In this document: positions 23,885 to 32,100 of the stretch, one piece after another | Layout of the letters: every line of letters starts with the position of its first letter | How positions within the stretch are numbered: the stretch's first letter is position 1 | Source of the DNA: Treponema sp. | GTDB lineage: Bacteria > Spirochaetota > Spirochaetia > Treponematales > Treponemataceae | DNA length: 42,964 bases | Direction: 5' to 3' | Assembly (NCBI GenBank): GCA_017390125.1 | Contig: JAFPCT010000087.1 | Span: 1 to 42,964, forward strand | The notes under the pieces: generated by a model | What the model was told of the DNA's origin: nothing | The model's input: only the letters and a program-made list of their open reading frames with translations | Databases searched by the model: none | Made by a program: the position numbers and the translations under genes

Positions 23885-25413
23885 ACAAAGATTATACACA
23901 GGTCGACAGAAAATACAAATACACAAAAATTCTTGCTTTCTGTCTTTTTGCAGCCGCTGCAGTCCTGCCGCTTTCAGCTGAAACATATGTTTTGGGCGGA
24001 AAAAAAGGCTGGGCAGATGTAAATGTACGCAACGGCATAACAACCGGCAAAGGACGATTCGGCTACGAGTCTCTTGAGCTGGATACAAACCAGAACAAGG
24101 CAGATGAGAGTACGGACCTTCTCCTTGATTTTGAAGATTCTGTTTTTTACGATAAATCAGGAAATTACGAAATTGTCTCAAATTCAATGTTCAGGAGCTC
24201 AAAGGCTGTAAGAGGAAAAGGCGCCGCATTATGCCGTAACAGGGGAGGAATCGTTCTCCGCGGAAATCCGGTCACTTTTTTTGGAAACGAAAGCCCGGCC
24301 GGCTCCTTTTTGATTGATTTCTGGATCTGTCCTGCCACAGTAGACAACGGTGAAGTCATACTCAACTGGCGCTCATCAAGAATCATCCGTGATCAGATTG
24401 TCTATCAGGTAATCAACCTGTCTTTCTATCAGAACAAGATAATGATGGTTTTCTCCAATATTTTTGACGGATACACCGAGAATAACGGAGAAATTGACCT
24501 GAACACAATGAAAAGCATTATTCCTAACAAATGGTCCTATCATGTCATTGAATTCAAAGAAGAGACAGGAAGCCTTGAATACCGCGTTGACGGTGAGCTT
24601 GAGTGCATAAAATACGTTACCGACAACGGACACGAAAGCGGAACAGTTTATCCGGCTGTAATGGGAAATGCCGCAGATTTTGAGCTCTGTCCGGCATACA
24701 CAGGACTTATTGATGACTTCATGATCAGACGTACTTATTCCGACATACCGGTGGAATTTTCCGAAAGACAGGACAAAGGTCTTCTTTTTGAGCGCTACGT
24801 TACTTCCGGCGGCCGTTTTGAATCAAGACCGCTTATGTTCAGGGAAGGCACAATAGTAGACAGCCTCAGGGCAGAGACAAGAATTCCGCCTCAGACAGAC
24901 GTTCACTTTTACATCCGCGGCGGAGACAATTATTTCAACTGGACTGAAGATTATCCGGAATGGATTCAGGTAAATCCTGACGAAAAAATAGACGGGCTTT
25001 CAGGAACGTATTTTCAGGTTGCCGCCGAACTTTTCCCGGACGGAGCAGGAACACATACACCTAGCGTAACTTCAATTTCCCTTGACTACACAGTTCTCCC
25101 GGAACCGCTTCCGCCGGTAAAAATCAGTGCAGACAAAGGCGACGGTTCAGTAACCCTGACCTGGAGCTATTCAATAGAAGATACAGCCGGCGGATACTTC
25201 ATTTACTACGGCAACCGTCCAGGTGAATATCTTGGCCGGGCCGCAGTCGAAGGTCATTCCCCGATAAATGCAGGAAACGTAACATCATATACCCTTACAG
25301 GCCTTCAGAACGGAACAATATATTACTTTGCTGTAGCCGCCTATTCCAAAATAGACAGCCGCATCACCGGTCCGCTTTCCAAAGAAGTCTACGCCCGCCC
25401 TGCAAGCCGCTAG
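23854..25413 (+). CDS. Exported LamG-like / FN3 protein
   Basis: A 519-aa exported protein of unknown function. ATG 23854 has AGGAAGG 8 nt upstream, which favours it over the ATG at 23809. A long n-region precedes the hydrophobic signal (KILAFCLFAAAAVLPLSAE, cleavage near residue 43). The body has a concanavalin/LamG-like jelly-roll region (about 80-300, DLLLDFEDSVFYD ... GLIDDFMIRRTYS) and ends with a fibronectin type III domain (about 425-515, VTLTWSYSIEDTAGGYFIYY ... GTIYYFAVAAYS). Such domains often bind glycans or proteins at the periplasm or surface. Its first 31 bp overlap the 5' end of divergent uvrC. A terminator follows the stop codon. Confidence 0.85.
   Translation: MQFHEESLGTYKDYTQVDRKYKYTKILAFCLFAAAAVLPLSAETYVLGGKKGWADVNVRNGITTGKGRFGYESLELDTNQNKADESTDLLLDFEDSVFYDKSGNYEIVSNSMFRSSKAVRGKGAALCRNRGGIVLRGNPVTFFGNESPAGSFLIDFWICPATVDNGEVILNWRSSRIIRDQIVYQVINLSFYQNKIMMVFSNIFDGYTENNGEIDLNTMKSIIPNKWSYHVIEFKEETGSLEYRVDGELECIKYVTDNGHESGTVYPAVMGNAADFELCPAYTGLIDDFMIRRTYSDIPVEFSERQDKGLLFERYVTSGGRFESRPLMFREGTIVDSLRAETRIPPQTDVHFYIRGGDNYFNWTEDYPEWIQVNPDEKIDGLSGTYFQVAAELFPDGAGTHTPSVTSISLDYTVLPEPLPPVKISADKGDGSVTLTWSYSIEDTAGGYFIYYGNRPGEYLGRAAVEGHSPINAGNVTSYTLTGLQNGTIYYFAVAAYSKIDSRITGPLSKEVYARPASR
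23891..23896 (-). promoter_or_regulatory. -10 hexamer positioned for a leaderless uvrC mRNA
   Basis: A perfect TATAAT on the minus strand ends 6 nt before the uvrC ATG. It lies inside the coding sequence of the divergent exported protein. The -35 is weak (TTGTAT at 16-nt spacing). Confidence 0.55.
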
Positions 25414-25420
25414 CCGCATT

Positions 25421-25449
25421 CCGCCGGAAAATCCCGGCGGTATTTTTTT
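25421..25449 (+). terminator. Intrinsic terminator after the LamG-like/FN3 gene
   Basis: A 7-bp G+C stem (CCGCCGG 25421-25427, CCGGCGG 25434-25440) with a 6-nt loop is followed by TA and T7. It lies 7 nt after the stop codon. Confidence 0.9.
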
Positions 25450-25525
25450 CTCAAAAGACTTCAACATCTTTTCCAATTCTCATTTTTCCTCTATGATAAA
25501 AAAGAAAGTCTGGAGAGTTTACATT

Positions 25526-26134
25526 ATGAAAAAAGTTTTGTTCCTATTGTTAGTCCTGTTGGGCGTATTGTTTTCTTCCTGCAAAACAGAGAAAGAAATT
25601 GACAAAGATCAGCTTACTATTCTTTGTTCCGGAGTTGAATTTTCAGAAAAAGAAAAATTTAAAAAAGCAAAGGATTCCTGGATAGAACCGGAAAATTATA
25701 CTTTTACTTATGAATATCAGAAAAGTATTCCGTTTGCTGGATTCGAAATAGTTGAGTGTGTTATCGCGAATGGAAAATTTAAATCATATAAATTCGTAAT
25801 TCCAGAGTTCGATCCAGATGACTTTACAGAAGAATCTTATGAAGCTCTAAAAGAGAGTTATACACATAAGAAGAGAGAAAAGAACTTTGAATCTATAAAA
25901 GATATATTTGATTTCTGCCAGGAAGAATACGAGTATGCTTTAAAATATCGCTATGTATTTAAAACCAGAATATCAATGACTTTAGATGATACAGGTTCTT
26001 ATCCAGCATATTTTAAATCTTCTGTAAATGATATTTATACATATGCGCACCTTGATCATCCAGATGAATTGATAGGTTTTTCAACAAGCGGTGTCTCGAC
26101 AATAGTTAAAATTCTCGATTTCAAAATCAACTAA
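25526..26134 (+). CDS. A+T-rich lipoprotein of unknown function
   Basis: A 202-aa lipoprotein that I do not recognise. The start at 25526 is chosen over the in-frame ATG at 25493 because GGAGAG sits 8 nt before it and the signal peptide then begins normally (MKKVLFLLLVLLGVLFSSC, lipobox F-S-S-C, cysteine at 19). The mature protein is charged, mixed alpha/beta in appearance, with no known motif. Codon use is strikingly A/T-rich compared with neighbours, which suggests recent acquisition or low expression. It is a single-gene unit between two terminators. TATGAT at 25492-25497 is a possible -10 element. Confidence 0.8.
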   Translation: MKKVLFLLLVLLGVLFSSCKTEKEIDKDQLTILCSGVEFSEKEKFKKAKDSWIEPENYTFTYEYQKSIPFAGFEIVECVIANGKFKSYKFVIPEFDPDDFTEESYEALKESYTHKKREKNFESIKDIFDFCQEEYEYALKYRYVFKTRISMTLDDTGSYPAYFKSSVNDIYTYAHLDHPDELIGFSTSGVSTIVKILDFKIN

Positions 26135-26155
26135 TCAAATTACACAAAAATAAAA

Positions 26156-26197
26156 AATCCCATTGGCTCAGAATTTCTGAATCAATGGGATTCTTTT
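26156..26197. terminator. Bidirectional terminator between lipoprotein and peptidase genes
   Basis: AATCCCATTG (26156-26165) pairs with CAATGGGATT (26183-26192), extended inside by TCAGAA/TTCTGA across a 2-nt internal mismatch. An A-run precedes it and CTTTTT follows, so it can serve both convergent genes. Confidence 0.9.
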
Positions 26198-26208
26198 TGC
26201 ATTTGACT

Positions 26209-27342
26209 TTACAGTCGTATTATCCTTGAATGAGTTATCACTTCGTTGCCTTCTTCGGTGATGAGGACGTCGTTTTCAAGGCGGACGCCACCTAGATTTT
26301 CGTCGTAAAGGCCTGGTTCAAGGGTTATGATCATGCCGGGCTTAAAAGTTACGTCGGCTGGCATTTTTGTGCTGACCCGGGGGAATTCGTGGATTTCAAG
26401 TCCTATTCCGTGGCCCAGTGTGTGAGGCATTTTCCTTCCAGCTCTTGCAAAAATGATTTCCGCCTGTTCGCAGGCTTCTTTTACAGGAATGCCGGGTTTG
26501 TACAGCCGCAGGCATTCGTCGGCGGCTTTTTGAACCAGCTCTACAAGCTCATTCTGTTCTGGAGAAACTTCTCCTTTTACAACTGTAAGAGTAGTGTCGC
26601 TGGTATAGCCGTTGTACACAACTCCAAAGTCAAGGATTGAAAGTCCGTTTCCAGGCCATTCTCCGCCAGTGTATCCCGGAAAGGCATGAATTGCCCAGCT
26701 TCGTGCAGGACCGGCTGCCAATGTGTCAAAACCAGTTTTTTCACAGCCATGAGCGCGGCATTCTCGTTCTATAAGAAGAGCAACGTCTGTTTCTGTTTTA
26801 ATTTCGCCGCTGCGGATCTTTTCTTCAATCTGATCGATTATTATGTCGCCGATTCTTGCGGCTTCTTTTGTACATTCAATTTCGTATTCGTCTTTGACCA
26901 TTCTGAGCTGAACTGCAAAATCGTGGACGCTTTCCTTTCGGCAGCGGACTTCCCATTTGTCCAGCTGGTCAACGAATTCAAGGAATTTCGGATATGAAGT
27001 TTCCGGCGGAATTTCAATTTTGCTTCCGGCTTCCGGCAGGTTTGCCTTGATTGCCGGTATGTCCTGGTTCTTGTATTTTGTGTAAGGAATCACCTTGTCG
27101 CAGAATGCAATTTTTTTTGCAAGAATTTCATCCCAGGGAATAAGAATGCTGTTTCCCTGTGCAGGAATGATGAGAATTGCATCGCTTGTGTGTCCTGTAA
27201 AATAGCGGATTGCAGGCTCACGGTGCTCCTCGCTGTCAATGAAAACTGCGGCCCCGATTCCATTAAGGTTCAGGTATTCAACAATTTTCTGCCTGCGGTC
27301 CCCGTAAATTTTCTTCAAATCATCTTTTGTATATTCTTTCAT
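26209..27342 (-). CDS. M24-family Xaa-Pro aminopeptidase/dipeptidase
   Basis: A 377-aa cytoplasmic metallopeptidase expected to cleave Xaa-Pro bonds of peptides. The N-terminal creatinase-like domain spans about residues 1-150. The C-terminal pita-bread domain holds the five metal ligands: Asp in ILDFGVVYNGYTSDTT (two), His in HTLGHGIGLEIHE, Glu in ITLEPGLY, and Glu in GVRLENDVLIT. Length is typical of PepQ/YpdF-type enzymes; exact specificity cannot be told. AAGG lies just upstream of ATG. It follows murJ by 2 nt, so the two are co-transcribed, and it ends at a bidirectional terminator. Confidence 0.93.
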   Translation of the reverse strand: MKEYTKDDLKKIYGDRRQKIVEYLNLNGIGAAVFIDSEEHREPAIRYFTGHTSDAILIIPAQGNSILIPWDEILAKKIAFCDKVIPYTKYKNQDIPAIKANLPEAGSKIEIPPETSYPKFLEFVDQLDKWEVRCRKESVHDFAVQLRMVKDEYEIECTKEAARIGDIIIDQIEEKIRSGEIKTETDVALLIERECRAHGCEKTGFDTLAAGPARSWAIHAFPGYTGGEWPGNGLSILDFGVVYNGYTSDTTLTVVKGEVSPEQNELVELVQKAADECLRLYKPGIPVKEACEQAEIIFARAGRKMPHTLGHGIGLEIHEFPRVSTKMPADVTFKPGMIITLEPGLYDENLGGVRLENDVLITEEGNEVITHSRIIRL

Positions 27343-27344
27343 AT

Positions 27345-28967
27345 TTACCTTCGTTTCCTTAATTTTGCAGTTACTGCTACAGCTGCCTCATCTTTAAATA
27401 TAATAAGAAGAAGCACGCCAATCAAACCAAAAATTGCAGCAGATGCGGCGGCAGGAATTCCGTAGGCAAGAAGCCTGTTCGTAAACTGAATTCTGCGGGT
27501 TATTATTTCATGGGCAAAATATGTCGGGCATGCGGCGATTACGCTGAAAGCCATAAGTCTAAGAATGTAGAGAATCATGCTTGCCGCGATTTTTCCTGCG
27601 TTCATTCCCGGCATTTTTTTCATGAATACAAAAAGGCAGACAGTGTTTACAAGACTTGCCGCAGTAAGGGCAAGGGCAATACCGTTTCCTTTCATCGGGA
27701 ATGAAAGTAAAAGAGCAAGCAGTATGTTCGCTCCGAAACAGATGATTCCGGCCAGCGTAGGAAGCTTCGTATTTTTCTGTGCATAGAAAGCCGGCGAAAT
27801 GATTCTGTTCACTGCAATGAAGAAAAGTCCTGCGATATGAAAGCGGAATACTCCCAGCGTAAGGGCGACGGACTCATCATCAAAATTTTTTGTCTTGTAT
27901 ACCAGAGAGATGAGGTCTTTTCCGCAGATGAGGGAATAGAATGTTACAGGAATGCAGATGAGCGCGATAATTTTTATTGCCTGTGTAAGGATTTCGTTGA
28001 ATTCCTGCCATTTTTCTTTTGCGGCAAGTCCGCTCAGGTCCGGCAGAATTACTGTTCCGATTGAGACAGCAAAAATTCCAAGGATAAGCTCCTGAAGGCG
28101 AAGGGAATATTGAAGTGAAGAAACTGTACCTGTTCCTACTTTGCCGGCAAGGGCGGTTGAGACAAGGTCATTCAGCTGGTAAGCCGCCATGCCCACGATT
28201 GTAGGAACAATCAGGGCGCATACTCTTCTTGTTCCCGGATTTGTGAATGCCTGCTTCAGGCCAGAAAGAGTTGTTTTCCAGCCTGTTCTCTTTACGAAAG
28301 GCCACTGGAACAAAGCCTGAATACATCCGCCGGAAATTACGCCGAAACTCATTGCTCTTGCTGCAAGCGCTTCCTGCGGAAGATTGTGGGGATTTGCAAG
28401 ATGCGGGGTAAGGCCGTAAGTTACAAGGATTACTGTTGCGTTGAACAGTACCGGAGTAAAGCCTGAAGGCGCAAAAACATTGCAGCCGTTTAGCATTCCC
28501 TGAAAAAATGCCGCCACGGAAATGACGAACAGATAGGGAAACATGATTCTTGTAAGAAGAGTGGTTTCTGAGAGTACAAGAGGATCAGTTTTTCCGGTGT
28601 AGAAAATCGGTATTATAAACTGAACCAGAAGAATTCCCAGGACTGTAACGCAGACCGTAAGGAAAGAAACAAGAGTGAGAGTTGCGCTTACAAATTGCTG
28701 GGTTTCTGCATGTTTTTCCGGAGAAGAGTCATTTTCAATGTATTCACGGAAGGTCGGAATGAAAGCTACGGAAATGCTGTTTTCCGCAAAAAGCCGGCGG
28801 AACAGGTTTGGAATCATAAACGCAATCCCAAAAGCGTCAGCGTAAGCACTGGTTCCCAAAAAGGCTGCCTTTGTCATTTCCCGGATAAGCCCCATAATTC
28901 TGGAAGCGAATGTCATGAGGGAAAGAAACAGTCCCGACTTTAATAGAGAAGATTTTTTAGATTTCAT
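27345..28967 (-). CDS. murJ: Lipid II flippase MurJ (MviN)
   Basis: Flips the undecaprenyl-linked peptidoglycan precursor across the inner membrane. The 540-aa polytopic protein has about 14 transmembrane helices and the family N-terminus with SRIMGLIREMTKAAFLG, DAFGIAFMIPNLFRRLFAE and SVAFIPTF. Length is normal for MurJ. A strong promoter (TTGATA-17-TAAAAT) ends 6 nt before ATG and there is no Shine-Dalgarno, so the transcript is predicted to be leaderless. It is followed after 2 nt by the M24 peptidase gene. Divergent from the activase-like giant gene. Confidence 0.96.
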   Translation of the reverse strand: MKSKKSSLLKSGLFLSLMTFASRIMGLIREMTKAAFLGTSAYADAFGIAFMIPNLFRRLFAENSISVAFIPTFREYIENDSSPEKHAETQQFVSATLTLVSFLTVCVTVLGILLVQFIIPIFYTGKTDPLVLSETTLLTRIMFPYLFVISVAAFFQGMLNGCNVFAPSGFTPVLFNATVILVTYGLTPHLANPHNLPQEALAARAMSFGVISGGCIQALFQWPFVKRTGWKTTLSGLKQAFTNPGTRRVCALIVPTIVGMAAYQLNDLVSTALAGKVGTGTVSSLQYSLRLQELILGIFAVSIGTVILPDLSGLAAKEKWQEFNEILTQAIKIIALICIPVTFYSLICGKDLISLVYKTKNFDDESVALTLGVFRFHIAGLFFIAVNRIISPAFYAQKNTKLPTLAGIICFGANILLALLLSFPMKGNGIALALTAASLVNTVCLFVFMKKMPGMNAGKIAASMILYILRLMAFSVIAACPTYFAHEIITRRIQFTNRLLAYGIPAAASAAIFGLIGVLLLIIFKDEAAVAVTAKLRKRR

Positions 28968-28973
28968 GAAAAT

Positions 28974-29002
28974 ATTTTACAGAAGAGGCGGTCATTTATC
29001 AA
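28974..29002 (-). promoter_or_regulatory. Predicted promoter giving a leaderless murJ mRNA
   Basis: On the minus strand TTGATA (28997-29002), exactly 17 nt, then TAAAAT (28974-28979), and 6 nt to the ATG. Both hexamers match consensus at 5 of 6 positions. This is the best-formed of the six leaderless-type promoters. Confidence 0.75.
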
Positions 29003-29058
29003 TCATGAAAGATTCAGTGGTTGTTCATACTATATATGCTATGCACACGTTATACCGT

Positions 29059-29087
29059 TTGCAAAATTCTCCATAAGCGTTTATATT
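29059..29087 (+). promoter_or_regulatory. Predicted promoter of the activase-like gene run
   Basis: TTGCAA (29059-29064), 17 nt, then TATATT (29082-29087). The expected leader is about 60 nt and includes AGGA 8 nt before the ATG at 29155. The surrounding divergent spacer is very A+T-rich and shows nothing else clear. Confidence 0.5.
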
Positions 29088-29154
29088 CTATAAGATAAGA
29101 CAAAATAGAATAATATTTTTTCTGCCTTTTAAAAATATATTTAGGAATTTTTAC

Positions 29155-32100
29155 ATGACAAAGGAAATTTTACCTGTACGTATTGGAATCGACATAGGAT
29201 CAACAACCGTTAAGATTGCGGTTCTCGACGACGACGACAAACTCATCTACGGAGACTATCAGAGACATCGTGCTGACATAAGAAATACAATCATAGCTGT
29301 TGTAACACAGGCTTTTGATAAAATTGCTTCATCTTTTGCTATGGGAGAAGAACAGCCTCTTACAATAAAAGTTACAGGTTCGGGCGGACTTTCTGTTTCT
29401 CAGTGGCTTAACGTGCCTTTCATCCAGGAAGTTGTTGCGGCTACTACAGCCGTAAAGAAAATAATTCCGCAGACAGACGTTGTAATCGAACTTGGTGGTG
29501 AAGATGCCAAAATTACATATTTTACCGGCGGAGTAGAGCAGCGCATGAACGGTACCTGTGCCGGCGGTACAGGCGCGTTCATTGACCAGATGGCCGCTCT
29601 CCTTGAGACAGACGCCGCCGGATTGAATGAGCTTGCACGGGATTACCAGATGATTTATCCGATTGCAGCCCGATGCGGTGTATTCGCAAAGACAGACATC
29701 CAGCCGCTCATCAATGAAGGTGCCCGGCGCGAAGACATTGCGGCCTCAATATATCAGGCTGTCGTAAACCAGACTATTTCCGGCCTTGCCTGCGGTAAGC
29801 CTATCCGCGGACACGTTGCCTTCCTCGGCGGACCGCTCCACTTTATGGACCAGCTTCGCCGGCGGTTCATCGAAACTCTAAAACTTAAAGATGATGAAAT
29901 AATTGTTCCTGAAGACAGCCAGCTTTTCGTCGCTTCCGGCTGTGCTTTCAGCGCGGAGCGCCGGTTCAACGGTGAAGGTGCGGAAAACTTTAAATTCCCG
30001 ACTGTAAAGGAATTCCGTGAAAGTCTTAAGAACCTTGTGGGTGCTGAATTAAGCGAAGTTCAGCGCCTTGAGCCTCTCTTTACGAATGCAAATGAGCTTG
30101 AGGAATTCCGCAAGCGTCATGCAGAAGAGAAGGCTATGCGCGGTTCTCTTTCAGAGGCTCATGGACCTGTGTTCCTTGGACTTGATTCAGGTTCTACTAC
30201 AACAAAAGCCGTTCTCATAAACCAGAAGGGTGAAATCATCTGGGACTTCTATTCTCACAATATGGGAAATCCTGTCGAGCTTGCAGTAAAAGTTCTTAAG
30301 GATTTGTACAAGAAACTTCCTGAAGACGTATACATTGCCCGTGCTGTATCTACAGGCTACGGAGAAGCTTTGTTTCAGGCTGCATTCGGCGTTGATGCCG
30401 GTGAAGTTGAGACTATCGCCCATTTCCGTGCGGCTGACTTCTTTGTTCCGGGCGTAGAATTCCTCCTTGATATTGGCGGACAGGACATGAAGTGTCTGCG
30501 CATGAAGGACGGTGCTATTACGTCAATCCAGCTGAACGAAGCCTGTTCTGCAGGATGCGGCTCATTCCTTGACAACTTTGCAAACACAATGGGCATGGAC
30601 GTAAAGGAATTCGGCAAGATTGCCCTTATGGCAGAAAAGCCTGTTGATCTGGGAAGCCGCTGTACTGTATTCATGAACAGCCGTGTAAAGCAGGCTCAGA
30701 AAGAAGGTGCCAGCGTCGCTGATATTGCAGCGGGACTTTCATACTCTGTAATCAAGAATGCTCTTTTCAAGGTAATAAAACTCCGCAAGGCCAGCGACAT
30801 CGGTACAAAAGTCGTTGTTCAGGGCGGTACATTCTTCAACGATGCCATTCTCCGTGCCTTTGAAAAAATTGCCGGCGTTGACGTATTCCGTCCTGATGTA
30901 GCCGGCCTCATGGGAGCCTACGGTTCTGCCCTTATCGCCTATGACCAGTGGGTTGATATGACGACTGTAAAACCTGGAGAACCTCCGATTGATATTTCGA
31001 AAGTTCGTTCAGGAATCGCTGCTTACGATGAGCTTGAAAAGTTTCATGTTGACCTTGAGCTCCGCCGCTGCGGAAAATGCCAGAACAACTGTCTCCTTAC
31101 AATAAATAAATTCTCAACCGGAACAGAAGTAAGAACATTCATTACCGGAAACCGCTGTGAGCGCGGTCTTGAAGCAGAAGGAAAGATAATCGATGCTTCG
31201 AACAAGAAGAACACAAAAGTTGATGATTCCGGTGAAAAGATGCCGAACCTTTTTGAATGGAAATACAGAAGGCTTTTCAACTACGTTCCTCTTAAACCGG
31301 AAGATGCTCCTATGGGCGACGTGGGAATCCCGCGTGTCCTGAACATGTATGAAAATTATCCTCTTTGGTTTACGTTCTTTACAAAGCTTGGTTTCCGGGT
31401 AATCCTGAGCCAGCGCTCGTCAAAGGCTGTTTACGAGAAGGGTATCGAAACCATTCCGTCTGAATCAGTATGTTATCCTGGAAAAATAAGCCACGGTCAT
31501 GTTGTTTCCCTTTTGCAAAGGGGCGTTAAATTCATATTCTATCCATGCGCTCCTTATGAAAAGCAGGAAGACAGCGGTGCAGGAAACCACTACAACTGTC
31601 CTATTGTAACCAGCTATCCGGAAGTTCTCCGCAACAATGTTGATGAGCTCCGCCAGGATTCCTCAATCACATACATGGATCCGTTCCTTCCGATTTACGA
31701 CAAAAAGCGGCTTGCCGAACGACTTTGTGAGGAGCTCATTGCAAAATTCCCGTCTTTGACAGAAAAGCAGATTACAGCTGCTGTTGATGAGGCATGGAAG
31801 GAGCAGGAAAAGTTCCGCCAGGACTGTCAGCAGGCCGGAGAAGATGCCCTTGAGCAGATGATTCGTGCCGGCGGAAACGGTATTGTGCTTGCCGGCCGAC
31901 CATATCACCTTGATCCGGAGATTAATCACGGTATTCCGGAAATGATAAATGCTCTCGGACTTGCCGTATTCACGGAAGATTCAATCGCTCACCTCGGTTC
32001 CATTGAACGGCCTCTGCGCATCATTGACCAGTGGGTTTACCATAACCGCCTTTATCGCGCCGGCGCATTTGTTTCTGAAATGCCTGACCTTGAGCTTGTT

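Noticed and set aside
23885..24187. N-terminal extension of the uvrC frame by 101 codons
   Set aside because: The extra residues are unlike UvrC, run antisense to a well-supported exported protein, and the family N-terminus begins at the ATG at 23884.
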